Source: JABDMH01 sp965223165
GTDB taxonomy: Bacteria; Bacteroidota; Bacteroidia; Chitinophagales; Saprospiraceae
Length of the DNA: 64,000 nt
Assembly: GCA_965223165.1 (NCBI GenBank)
Contig: CBDCVQ010000009.1
Coordinates: forward strand, 248,001 to 312,000
Direction of reading: 5' to 3'
A program made the position numbers and the translations under genes. Shown piece by piece: positions 46,638 to 54,933 of this stretch. Every line of letters starts with the position of its first letter. The first letter of the stretch is position 1. A model generated the notes under the pieces. That model had not been told where the DNA came from and made no database searches. It was given only the letters and a program-made list of their open reading frames with translations.

Positions 46638-46872
46638 GGGACCACTCCCTCATTTTTCCTACCTTAAACCCAAATCTGTATTGGACAATCTATTGCGGAG
46701 CCACATAGCCCGCCATCTTTGGCAGTCCTCGATTTTCCGTGCTGCACCGTATAGATGGATACGGTTGTAGCACTCAAATCTCCGGGACACCAAATCTGAC
46801 GGACTCTCCGGCTTCTCATCACGAACCTCCAATGCATGAATTGGGTTAAGCCAAACAGCTCTTTCACCACGC

Positions 46873-48621
46873 ATGAGCAGGGTCATCGCCGCGATCGAGG
46901 AGCAGCTCAAGACCGTCACCGATCCCTTTCGGAAGATCGACCTGATGAACCAGTTGATCATCGAGTCGCGTGACAATGCCCCTGAAGTATCCATCCAATG
47001 GAGTGAGCAAACACTCGCGTCTGCCCGTGCGCTGAATTACACCCGAGGTATCGCGTATGGCCTGCTCAACATGGGCTACCTCCAGGATTTTCAAGGAGAA
47101 AAGGAAGCGGGCTTGGTGCATCTAAATCAGGCCCTGCAACTGTTTGAAGCACTGGAAGACCGAGAGGGCCTTGGTTATAGCTACAAATATCTGTGTTGGT
47201 ACTATTGGGGGCTGGGAGAAATGAACAAGGCCCTGCAACTCATGCTCAAGGGCCTCAAACTCAACGAAGGCACGCAGTCAATCATCGAAGGCTGGGCGCT
47301 ATTTGTCATCGGCGTATTTTATGGCGACATGAAGGACGATGCCCTGGCAGAGGATTATCTCGAGCAGGCAAGAGAAGTTTTTGCGTTTTTGGACTACGAG
47401 CATGGGCTGGGACGCACACACAATGCGCTGTCGTCCATTCACATGCAGCGAGGGCAAAATGACCTGGCCCAAGAGCATAGCGAGAAGGCCCTGCTTATCC
47501 ACCAGGCGTCTGGATATCTGATGGGGCTGGCTCGGACCTACAACGACCTCGGTACAATTTTTACCCGTACCGGCCGGCCACAAGAAGCTATAGAGCAACT
47601 GAATCGTAGCTTGGCCCTACGACGAGGGGCTAAGAATCGGCAAGCGGTCATCAGCACACTCACGGCCTTGGCCGATGCGCATCGCATGACTGGCCACTAC
47701 GAACAAGCCTTGACCTCGCTCGATGAAGCAGAAGCACTGGCGTCCACCATCGGCGCACAGCGCAAGCGCATCCACATTCGCGAGCTGATGATCAAAATTC
47801 ATGAAGCCCGCCAGCAACCTTGGGAGGCACTCAAGCATGCCCACATCCGCAATGAGCTTAATGCCCGCTACCTCCAACAGGACGCCGACTCCCGCATCAA
47901 AAGCATGGAAGCGCTGCTGCACGAAGAGCAAAAAGAGCGGCAGGTCGAACAAGGCCGGCTCCGGAATGCCGAGCTGGAGCTGCAAAAACAACGGATAGAG
48001 ATGCTCTTTGGACAACAGGTATCTGCCAAGGTGGTCAGGGCACTACTAGACAAGGAAGGCAAATACGATGTCCAGGAGACGGAGGCGTCCATTATGTTTT
48101 TAGACATTAGGGATTTTACGGTCTTTGCGCGAGGCAAGGACCCACGGGAGGTCATCGAATTTCAAAATAATGTCTTTAGTCCCCTCATTGAGATTATTTC
48201 TCAGCACGACGGCATCATCAATCAGATTTTGGGTGATGGTTTCATGGCCTCCTTTGGCATTCCCCTGTATTTTGAAAACCATTGCCAGCGGGCTTTTGAT
48301 GCAGGCCTTCGCATCATCGAGCGCATGCAAGCGTTATCTGCGGATGGATTGATACCTCAAATCAAGGTGGGCATAGGCTTGCACACCGGCAACGTGATAT
48401 CTGGGAATATTGGTAATGAAATACGAAAACAATTTTCCATCGCCGGCGAAAACGTGATTGTGGCCGCCCGTCTCGAACAACTAAATAAGGCGCACCAGTC
48501 GCAATTTCTGATCTCCCAGGAGGTCTATAAGCGCATGTCAACCGAGCGACACCTCCACAGCTTGGGACCGACCGCACTCAAGGGCTTTGAACAGCCGATG
48601 GTCATCTATCGCGTCATCTAG
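46873..48621 (+). CDS. TPR-repeat protein with C-terminal class III nucleotide cyclase domain
   Basis: Residues ~30-330 are tetratricopeptide repeats (GIAYGLLNMGYLQDFQGEKE, LARTYNDLGTIFTRTGRPQEA), followed by a coiled coil (LLHEEQKERQVEQGRLRNAE). The cyclase domain (~390-580) keeps both metal-binding Asp residues: IMFLDIRDFTVFA and QILGDGFMASFG. Three usual substrate or transition-state positions differ. The Lys before LGD is Gln, the Asp in the G-D-x-V-N motif is Glu, and its Asn is Ile (GENVIVAARLE), while the Arg is kept. It may make cAMP or another cyclic nucleotide, or be a non-classical member. No membrane segment is present, so it should be cytosolic and controlled by a TPR partner. 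Confidence 0.85.
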   Translation: MSRVIAAIEEQLKTVTDPFRKIDLMNQLIIESRDNAPEVSIQWSEQTLASARALNYTRGIAYGLLNMGYLQDFQGEKEAGLVHLNQALQLFEALEDREGLGYSYKYLCWYYWGLGEMNKALQLMLKGLKLNEGTQSIIEGWALFVIGVFYGDMKDDALAEDYLEQAREVFAFLDYEHGLGRTHNALSSIHMQRGQNDLAQEHSEKALLIHQASGYLMGLARTYNDLGTIFTRTGRPQEAIEQLNRSLALRRGAKNRQAVISTLTALADAHRMTGHYEQALTSLDEAEALASTIGAQRKRIHIRELMIKIHEARQQPWEALKHAHIRNELNARYLQQDADSRIKSMEALLHEEQKERQVEQGRLRNAELELQKQRIEMLFGQQVSAKVVRALLDKEGKYDVQETEASIMFLDIRDFTVFARGKDPREVIEFQNNVFSPLIEIISQHDGIINQILGDGFMASFGIPLYFENHCQRAFDAGLRIIERMQALSADGLIPQIKVGIGLHTGNVISGNIGNEIRKQFSIAGENVIVAARLEQLNKAHQSQFLISQEVYKRMSTERHLHSLGPTALKGFEQPMVIYRVI

Positions 48622-48629
48622 CAAGCGGG

Positions 48630-48662
48630 AAAAAAGGGCATCCGCACCATTGGCGGATACCC
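48630..48662 (-). terminator. Intrinsic terminator of the fasciclin gene
   Basis: On the minus strand, GGGTATCCGC and GCGGATGCCC pair around a 7-base loop (one mismatch; 48662-48636), followed by six T residues (48635-48630). It lies 74 bp after the fasciclin stop and between convergent genes. Confidence 0.75.
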
Positions 48663-48735
48663 CTTCGTAAAGCTAACCAGCATTATTCACCCCTCTTAGG
48701 CACAGTAGTCTAGCCACCGGCCAGCTTTGGGTCAA

Positions 48736-49659
48736 TTAGAGTGTGGGCAGGATAATCTTGTCCAGCACGTGAATCACGCCATTGGTAGCTTGTACATCGG
48801 TCAAAACGATGTTTGCCGTACTTCCTTGCTCATCCGTGATGGTGGCAGCACCTCCCAAATTGATGGTAAAGTTGCTTCCGTTGACGGTCTGTACGACCTG
48901 CCCATCACTCAAGTCTCCGGATCGCACATTTGCGCCTGCTACCACATGATAGGTCAAGACGCCAGCCAACTGATCGGCAGACAAAGTAGCCGTGACCTCG
49001 GCAATGGCTTCAAAGGCGGGATTGATCGGAGCAAACACGGTGAATGGGCCTTCGCCAGACAGTACATCAACGAGTCCTCCGCTAGCACTGCCAAGGGCAC
49101 CGACCAGCTCGACAAAGTTTTCATTAGCCAGAGCGTGATCTACCACACTCATGGGTGTGATCACCGCGTCTATGATGTGAATGACACCATTGGAGGCCTG
49201 TACATCTGCGGTCGTGACATTAGCTTTGCCATTGATCTTGACGGCTCCTCCCGATTTCTCGATCAGCACACTCAACGCATTGCCTCCCGGCCCGGTAGCG
49301 GCGGCGGTAGATGCATAGGTCTGTCCTTCTCCCAGATTACCGGACTGCACGGCAGCACCAAGCACGTGGTAGAGGAGAATTTCAGCAAGCGCTTCATCAG
49401 ATACAGCAGAGAGGTCGACGCCCAAGGCGCTAAAAGCATCGTTGGTCGGGGCAAAAACAGTAAAACTTCCGGTAGCGTTTAATACGTCCACAAGGTTGGT
49501 TCGCTCCAACGCACTCACCAAGGTGGAAAAGCGAGCATCAGCGCTGGCAATTTCGGCAATCGTTTGAGGTCCAGCAGTCACGTCCTCGTCCTTTTCGCAG
49601 GCCACGAGACCCGTAAAGACGATGGCCAGGACTAAGTAGGGAAAAAAGATCCGTTTCAT
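48736..49659 (-). CDS. Fasciclin (FAS1) two-domain lipoprotein
   Basis: A 307-residue lipoprotein (VLAIVFTGLVAC lipobox) with two FAS1 domains at roughly 30-165 and 170-305. Each has the H1 and H2 signatures: SFTVFAPTNDAFSALGVD with LLYHVLGAAV, and PFTVFAPINPAFEAIAE with LTYHVVAGANV. Each ends with the VIHIID/VIHVLD strand. FAS1 proteins mediate adhesion and can bind carotenoids or lipids in some organisms. The upstream inverted repeat at 49711-49742 matches those at carH and crtI, so light-dependent expression is likely. An intrinsic terminator follows. Confidence 0.92.
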   Translation of the reverse strand: MKRIFFPYLVLAIVFTGLVACEKDEDVTAGPQTIAEIASADARFSTLVSALERTNLVDVLNATGSFTVFAPTNDAFSALGVDLSAVSDEALAEILLYHVLGAAVQSGNLGEGQTYASTAAATGPGGNALSVLIEKSGGAVKINGKANVTTADVQASNGVIHIIDAVITPMSVVDHALANENFVELVGALGSASGGLVDVLSGEGPFTVFAPINPAFEAIAEVTATLSADQLAGVLTYHVVAGANVRSGDLSDGQVVQTVNGSNFTINLGGAATITDEQGSTANIVLTDVQATNGVIHVLDKIILPTL

Positions 49660-49710
49660 GATTTCGACATTTTGATTAGTTATGTCTTGATAAACGGAGC
49701 GCTCTTCATT

Positions 49711-49742
49711 TTGTTTAATGTTTTTGATTTTTTATTAAACAA
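49711..49742. promoter_or_regulatory. Candidate CarH operator upstream of the fasciclin gene
   Basis: TTGTTTAAT (49711-49719) and ATTAAACAA (49734-49742) form a perfect inverted repeat with a 14-bp spacer, 51 bp before the fasciclin start. Arms and spacer length match the carH and crtI sites; only the innermost base of each arm differs (T/A for C/G). Confidence 0.7.
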
Positions 49743-49761
49743 TATAACTCTACTGACCGGC

Positions 49762-49995
49762 TGACTTGAGTGACTTGAGTGACTTGAGTGACTTGAGTGA
49801 CTTGAGTGACTTGAGTGACTTGAGTGACTTGAGTGACTTGAGTGAGCTTGAGTGACTTGAGTGACTTGAGTGAACTTGAGTGAGCTTGAGTGAGCTTGAG
49901 TGAGCTTGAGTGACTTGAGTGAGCTTGAGTGAGCTTGAGTGACTTGAGTGAGCTTGAGTGAGCTTGAGTGACTTGAGTGAACTTGAGTGAACTTG
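49762..49995. repeat. Tandem array of 10-11 bp TGACTTGAGT / TGAGCTTGAG units
   Basis: More than 20 tandem copies of a 10-bp unit TGACTTGAGT, changing midway to an 11-bp variant with AGCTTGAG. The minus-strand open frame encodes Ser-Leu-Lys-rich repeats with no domain and is not a gene. ACTTGAGT also appears in the 2.8-3.4 kb repeat field and GAGCTTGAG in the 26-kb array, so one repeat family has expanded differently in separate gaps. The remaining 49996-50138 holds nothing recognisable. Confidence 0.88.
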
Positions 49996-50138
49996 CGTTT
50001 TAGACGAGTGCACGGCCGAGTAGCTGGAGTGCACTAAACAATACCTGGCCCGCGATGGGCGAGAGATTTCCACCAAAGAAAGTAGGGCTAAGGCCGATCA
50101 ACTCTACTCACTATTAGCGCGCTTTAGGTCACATTAGC

Positions 50139-51389
50139 TCACTCTGAAAAAGCCCCTTCAATGCCATCCAAGCCAATGCCCAACACAGCCACCGCTATCT
50201 GGTCCAACTGCTCACGGGGGCCTTCGAAGTGACAGGTAATCTGGGTATGGGTGCCCTGAGTGCCGGCCTGCAGTGCTAATGCTGGCGAGGACGTCTCGAG
50301 CTCATAGAAAGGGCCCAGGGGCTGTTCTCCGGGAGTCGGAGGACCGTCGTTGTATGAATTGACCACGTCCCCGCGGTAGGGCTGTTCCTGGATTTCCCAC
50401 AGCGAATTGACGTAGTCCATAGTGCCTGCAGGCTTGTTGTACTTGATAATGGTGAGCGTACCACTGATCGGATCGTAGGATCCCAGCACATCCTTGGCCC
50501 GCTGGGGCGTCAATCCAATCTTACTGCGTAGTTGGCCATCGCCCTGGAAGAAAACAAAGCCGCCCTCGGCTTTCAGTCGGTCAGCGGGTACTTTTCCAAA
50601 GTAGGTGTCATTGACGATGGGACCGAGATCCGGATCGCTCCCCTCGTGATAAGGAATCACCACGGTGGTCGCGGCGGAGGGGGGAAACATGCCCAAGATC
50701 CAAATGGACAGGAGGCCCGTGGACGGATCCCAGTCCTGGGTGCCCAGATTGGTCAAGGTATTTGTCGAGCGGTAGCCTACAGCAGCCACCTCATCGGAAG
50801 ACACGATACCCAACAACGCCGTCAACGCTGCCCGAGGCAACACCTCAATGCGGCGCTGGATACCGAGGTCAAAGGTAAACCCACTGTAATTCGTGATGCT
50901 GGCTCGCTTTTCATACGTAGCACTGCGACTTGTGTGTCCGGTGAGTTCGAAGGGGTCGAGATCGATCAGCCGAGGGGTCTGCCAACGGTCCAGATCAAAG
51001 GCAGCTCCGGCCGCAAAGAAAATAGAGTACTGCCCCCCTTCCGGGCCCAGCCAAAAGCGTTCCTCGCCACCGAAGGGATTGATGTGCGCCAAGGTGTCGC
51101 GAGACTCAAACAGGGCCCGATTGATCCATCCATGACTACGCCCTTCCTTCCCCTGGGTGGAACTGGTCATCACACGGGCCTGCAGGGCGGCTGACACTGC
51201 GATCTGGCCTTGTCCAAAGGGTTCCTTAAGCACGAGTACATCCGCGTACTTTTCTAAAAAGGACACATCATCCGCAAAAGTGGTAAACGAAGCAGGCATG
51301 TCAGCGGTCGTCGTTGGTTGGCAGGAAAGATAAACCAGGGCAAGTGCAGTCGGCAATACAAATCTCATCATACCATATTTGATTTTCAC
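50139..51389 (-). CDS. DUF6786-like lipoprotein linked to sugar-acid catabolism
   Basis: A 416-residue lipoprotein (FVLPTALALVYLSC lipobox). The body is a large beta-sandwich of the type often annotated DUF6786 next to fucose/rhamnose genes (NPFGGEERFWLGPEGGQYSI, GFTFDLGIQRRIEVL, ALLSIWILGMFPPS-type GLLSIWILGMFPPSAAT). The function is unknown; it may bind or alter a sugar in the periplasm. It is the last gene of the leftward sugar cluster, 39 bp after the FucP-type transporter. Confidence 0.7.
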   Translation of the reverse strand: MKIKYGMMRFVLPTALALVYLSCQPTTTADMPASFTTFADDVSFLEKYADVLVLKEPFGQGQIAVSAALQARVMTSSTQGKEGRSHGWINRALFESRDTLAHINPFGGEERFWLGPEGGQYSIFFAAGAAFDLDRWQTPRLIDLDPFELTGHTSRSATYEKRASITNYSGFTFDLGIQRRIEVLPRAALTALLGIVSSDEVAAVGYRSTNTLTNLGTQDWDPSTGLLSIWILGMFPPSAATTVVIPYHEGSDPDLGPIVNDTYFGKVPADRLKAEGGFVFFQGDGQLRSKIGLTPQRAKDVLGSYDPISGTLTIIKYNKPAGTMDYVNSLWEIQEQPYRGDVVNSYNDGPPTPGEQPLGPFYELETSSPALALQAGTQGTHTQITCHFEGPREQLDQIAVAVLGIGLDGIEGAFSE

Positions 51390-51428
51390 CCCGCTCGTGG
51401 TTTGTCTATGCAGTTAGGAAATGGGTTA

Positions 51429-52706
51429 CTAGGGCTGCGGCAGCGACACCGCAGGCACCTTACGGATCGCATAGAAAACAATGACGGCAAAACAGAGCAT
51501 CGGGACGACATAGGCGATGTGAATACTGCCAAATGCATCAGATACTTGCCCCATCAGCATGGTGAGCAATGCTCCGCCCAAGATGGCCATGATTAACCCA
51601 GAGCCTCCAATCTTTCGATCCTCCCCCAGTCCCTCAGAGGCCAGACCAAAGATGGTCGGGAACATCAGCGACATGCACCCGGAGATCCCCACCAGAGCAA
51701 GGACGCCCAGATAACCACCAGTCGTGATGACCAGGCCCGTCAGTACGATGGCCAAGCCCCCCAAATAGATGAGCAACCTTCGCGCAGATATAAAATTCAT
51801 CAGATAGGTGCAGATGAAGCGGGAGAGGGTGAAGAGAATCAAGGCTGCCAAATAGTAATTCGCTGCCCCATCCTCATCGAGTCCTAATTCTTGCATGACG
51901 TACCGGATCGTAAATGACCAAACACATATTTGGGCACCCACGTAGAAGAACTGAGCGATCACACCCCAGACATAGCTGGAGTTTTTCAGCAGCCGTCGGA
52001 AGGTCGGAATAAAATCCAACCGGGTGTGCGCGTCACTGGCGCGAGGCATTTTGTAGAAGGCCACCACCAACCAGAGTACGATCAGGAATATGGCCACGCC
52101 GGCATAGGGCCCCATCACGGCATTCAATTCCTCGGTCTGGATGGCTTGGAGGGCTTCTGCCGACATGTTCTCCCGTTCTGCTTCGGACGCCTGGTTCAGG
52201 TGGGCGAGAATAAAATATTTGCTGAGAATGACGCCTGTGATGGACCCAATGGGATTAAAGGACTGCGCCAGATTTAAGCGACGCGTGCCGGTGGCCGGGT
52301 CACCCATCGCGATAATATACGGATTGGCCGTCGTCTCCAAGATCGAAAGTCCGCCTGCCAGGATAAATAATGCCGCCAGAAAATGTCCATATACCATTGT
52401 CTTGCTGGCCGGATAAAATAGCAGGGCGCCGCTGGCAAATAAACCCAAGCCTAGTAGTATCCCAGACTTATAAGAGAACTTCTTGATCAGAATCGCCGCC
52501 GGAATGGCAAGACAGAAATAGGACCCATAGAAAGCGACTTGTATCCAAGAGGTTTGAAAATCCGTCATCGACATGATCTTCTTGAAGGCGGCCAGCAAAG
52601 TGTCGGTCATGTTATTGGCCAGTCCCCAGAGGAAGAATAGGGAGGTCACTAAGATGAAGGGGATCAGGTACTTGCGATCAAGCATAGGAGAAGTCTGGTT
52701 GGTCAA
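51429..52706 (-). CDS. FucP-type L-fucose/sugar:proton symporter (MFS)
   Basis: A 425-residue transporter with 12 hydrophobic helices. The N-terminal segment YLIPFILVTSLFFLWGLANN and MTDTLLAAFKKIMSM, then the conserved GLSILETTANPYI and RRLNLAQSFNPIGSITGV blocks, are characteristic of the FucP family. These include the helix-1 acidic and helix-4 Glu/Asn positions used for sugar and proton binding. It imports L-fucose or a related 6-deoxyhexose. The mutarotase gene lies 8 bp upstream in the same transcript. Confidence 0.9.
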   Translation of the reverse strand: MTNQTSPMLDRKYLIPFILVTSLFFLWGLANNMTDTLLAAFKKIMSMTDFQTSWIQVAFYGSYFCLAIPAAILIKKFSYKSGILLGLGLFASGALLFYPASKTMVYGHFLAALFILAGGLSILETTANPYIIAMGDPATGTRRLNLAQSFNPIGSITGVILSKYFILAHLNQASEAERENMSAEALQAIQTEELNAVMGPYAGVAIFLIVLWLVVAFYKMPRASDAHTRLDFIPTFRRLLKNSSYVWGVIAQFFYVGAQICVWSFTIRYVMQELGLDEDGAANYYLAALILFTLSRFICTYLMNFISARRLLIYLGGLAIVLTGLVITTGGYLGVLALVGISGCMSLMFPTIFGLASEGLGEDRKIGGSGLIMAILGGALLTMLMGQVSDAFGSIHIAYVVPMLCFAVIVFYAIRKVPAVSLPQP

Positions 52707-52714
52707 AGCGAAGG

Positions 52715-53044
52715 TTACAGTTCAAATACTTTGTGCATAGGCTGCCACTTCTCTCCGGGTTTGGCCGTAGGCAAAGCTTCTTGATAATTCCACATCAATT
52801 CCTCCCACTCCTGCACTTTGGGATTGGCATCGTCCATCTGCTTTTTCCGCTCCAAGGTGAAATCATCGGTCGTCTCGGCCACCATAAAAAGCCGCGTCTG
52901 CCATCGATAGATCTCCATGCGTAGAATGCCCGCCGCACGCAGGCTCTCCAGCACCTCCGGCCACACCCTTTGGTGGTACTCTTCATACTCCTTGATTAAC
53001 GCGGGGTCGTCCTTTAGATCGACCACCTGGCAGATACGTTTCAT
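52715..53044 (-). CDS. L-rhamnose/L-fucose mutarotase (RhaM family)
   Basis: A 109-residue ferredoxin-like protein. ATG 53044 (MKRICQVVDLKDDPALIKEY) gives the normal family length; the longer in-frame start runs into repeats. Typical residues are EEYHQRVWPEVLESLR (catalytic His), GILRMEIYRW and LFMVAETTDDF. It interconverts anomers of the imported 6-deoxyhexose. RhaM relatives serve both rhamnose and fucose pathways, and the neighbouring FucP and lactonase genes favour fucose. Directly upstream is the repeat array interrupted by the IS110 element, which separates this gene from the rest of the pathway. Confidence 0.88.
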   Translation of the reverse strand: MKRICQVVDLKDDPALIKEYEEYHQRVWPEVLESLRAAGILRMEIYRWQTRLFMVAETTDDFTLERKKQMDDANPKVQEWEELMWNYQEALPTAKPGEKWQPMHKVFEL

Positions 53045-53091
53045 GCGTGTGTTGGTTGGTGACGCACTAAAATAAAACTTTGCTTCAGGTG

Positions 53092-53483
53092 GTGGGCCAC
53101 AAAGTCGGCTAGGGCTGGAAGGGGATCGGGCCCCGAAGGCGCCAAGACACCAAGTTTCTTTTGCCCATTTACCTCTGCAATAAAAAGTTCCGATTGGATA
53201 GGACAAGGAGGCGATTCCTTTATCGCCGGCCCTGTTCGATAGGCCACAAAGTCACCAAGACACAAAGCTCTTTTGCCCATTTACCACCGCAAAAAAAAGT
53301 TCCGATCGGGTAGGACAAGAGGCGATTCCTTTATCGCCGGCTACGTTTATTAGGCCACAAAGTCACTAAGGCACAAAGCTCTTTTGCCCATTTACCACCG
53401 CAAAAAAAGGTTCCGATCGGGTAGGACAAGAGGCGATTCCTTTATCGCCGGCCCTAATTAACGGGGACAAGGAGGCGATTCCT
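53092..53483. repeat. Left part of a ~115-bp tandem array with REP-like hairpins
   Basis: Each unit runs from GGCCACAAAGTCACYAAG through TTTTGCCCATTTACCACCGC and GGGTAGGACAAG to the palindrome GGCGAT-TCCTTT-ATCGCC. Three copies are seen; the first is degenerate. 53217-53450 is identical to 57011-57244 on the other side of the mobile element. The last palindrome is cut after GGCGATTCCT (53474-53483), exactly where the IS110 element begins. Confidence 0.85.
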
Positions 53484-53519
53484 CATATCTTGAAAATAGA
53501 ATAGATTAAGGAGACGTAA

Positions 53520-53700
53520 ATCGGAGTTGGTTCAGGCAATCCGACGGAGCGATTCAAGCACGTGCCTTGGCATGATGCAGCGATAAAGGCAGGGCCTGAG
53601 CCAACTTTCTTCAAGAACCAGAACAGTACTTAAAGACATCAACATCAAATGGAGTGATGATCTAGGATAAGTTATGAGAAAAGGTGAAGGGGAGAGTCCG
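53520..53700 (+). ncRNA. Candidate bridge RNA of the IS110 element
   Basis: Noncoding sequence upstream of the transposase with two loops. The first is closed by a 12-bp stem (53526-53537 with 53594-53605, one G-U). It holds GCGATTC (53549-53555), identical to the left target, and GCGATAAAGG (53580-53589), complementary to CCTTTATCGC including the CT core. The second holds ACAGTAC (53623-53629), identical to the element's right end, and AAGTTATGAG (53669-53678), complementary at 9 of 10 positions to the core plus left end (53482-53491). Order and polarity match the target- and donor-binding guides of the IS621 bridge RNA. RNA ends are estimated. Confidence 0.75.
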
Positions 53701-53741
53701 GTTTGCATTCGTACTATTTATTTACATCAAAACCATCTTCA

Positions 53742-54905
53742 ATGAAGGGAGTAATCAAGTATGCAGTAGGTTGTGACATAGACTCAAAAAAGATCGTCAC
53801 GGTCATGGTAGGCATGGATCAGGAATTGATGATCAAAATTCGAGGCAGTAGAACCTTTGCGAACACCGCATCGGGTCGGAAAGCGTTGCTGGCCTGGGTC
53901 GACAAGAAGAGGAAGGAACCGACAACACCTGTATCGTATGTGATGGAAGCTACCGGAAATTATTATGAATCGTTGGCCTATTTACTTCACGAGGCCAACG
54001 AACGGGTTAGCGTAGTACTTGCGAACAAAGCACGCAAGTACATGCAATCGTTAGGACTCAATTCGAAAAACGATAGTATAGACGCGCGGGGGCTGGCCCA
54101 GATGGGTGCCCAGCAACAATTGGAGTGCTGGAAGCCAGTAAGTGACTACTGCTATGATCTGAAGAAACTGACGCGACAGCGGCAGCATCTACAGGAGCAT
54201 ATTACCTTGATAAAGAATCAGTTATTTGCAGAAAACTATTCCTATCGACCTCATAAGGATGTGGTCAAGCAGCAGCAGAAATTACTCAAGACCTACGAAC
54301 TGCTACTCAAGGATCTGGACAAAAAGATCAAAACAACGCTGGCCAAAGATCCGGAGTTTGAAAGGAAGGTATTGCAAATAGCCAATTCAATCAAAGGACT
54401 GGGATGGTTGAGTGTGTTGGTGGTCGTGGCAGAATGTAATGGCTTTGCCTTATTCAACAACGTGAGGCAATTGACCTCGTTTGCCGGCTATGATGTACTG
54501 GAAAACCAGAGTGGCAAACGTGCAGGTAAAACCAGGATGTCGAAAATGGGCAACGCCCACATCCGTAGGACCCTGTACTTCCCTGCCATCAATGTGGTCC
54601 GTCACCGGACCGGGTGGTTCTACCAATTTCATTACCGCATCCTTAAACGTACCACGATCTACAAAAAAGCCAATGTGGCCGTTCAACGCAAACTGCTGTG
54701 TTTGATTTATGCCCTGTGGAAAAAGAACGAGGCTTTTGTCCAGAACTACCCTTATCATCAGGAGTCGATAAGCCTAAGTCCTCTTTCCCCTTCCCCGGAA
54801 GCTCCCAGTAGTGCTGAGGGCCAAACGAAAAGTAGCCCGCAAAAGCAGGCTACACAAGATGAACATCAGTATGCCGAGGCACCTGAAGCCCTCTTTCCAC
54901 TCTAA
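53742..54905 (+). CDS. IS110-family transposase/recombinase
   Basis: A 387-residue DEDD transposase. The N-terminal RuvC-like domain has AVGCDIDSKKIVTVMVG, YVMEATGNYYESLAYLL and SKNDSIDARGLAQMG. A coiled coil follows, then the Transposase_20 domain (ANSIKGLGWLSVLVVVAE, LTSFAGYDVLENQSGKRAG) with the conserved catalytic Ser in KTRMSKMGNAHIRRTLY. A ~45-residue Ser/Pro/Gln-rich tail ends the protein. ATG 53742 is the best start; an ATG 13 codons upstream is in frame. The protein would form the RNA-guided recombinase with the bridge RNA encoded just upstream. The frame is intact, so the element may be active. Confidence 0.92.
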   Translation: MKGVIKYAVGCDIDSKKIVTVMVGMDQELMIKIRGSRTFANTASGRKALLAWVDKKRKEPTTPVSYVMEATGNYYESLAYLLHEANERVSVVLANKARKYMQSLGLNSKNDSIDARGLAQMGAQQQLECWKPVSDYCYDLKKLTRQRQHLQEHITLIKNQLFAENYSYRPHKDVVKQQQKLLKTYELLLKDLDKKIKTTLAKDPEFERKVLQIANSIKGLGWLSVLVVVAECNGFALFNNVRQLTSFAGYDVLENQSGKRAGKTRMSKMGNAHIRRTLYFPAINVVRHRTGWFYQFHYRILKRTTIYKKANVAVQRKLLCLIYALWKKNEAFVQNYPYHQESISLSPLSPSPEAPSSAEGQTKSSPQKQATQDEHQYAEAPEALFPL

Positions 54906-54933
54906 ATTTAGTCCGTTTTTATTTGGAATTTAA

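Noticed and set aside
49750..50076. Ser-Leu-Lys repeat ORF on the minus strand
   Set aside because: It is a translation of the 10-11 bp DNA array with no supporting features.
53520..53741. Group II intron remnant or riboswitch in front of the IS110 transposase
   Set aside because: No domain V or reverse transcriptase is present, whereas the guide matches to target and element ends fit a bridge RNA.
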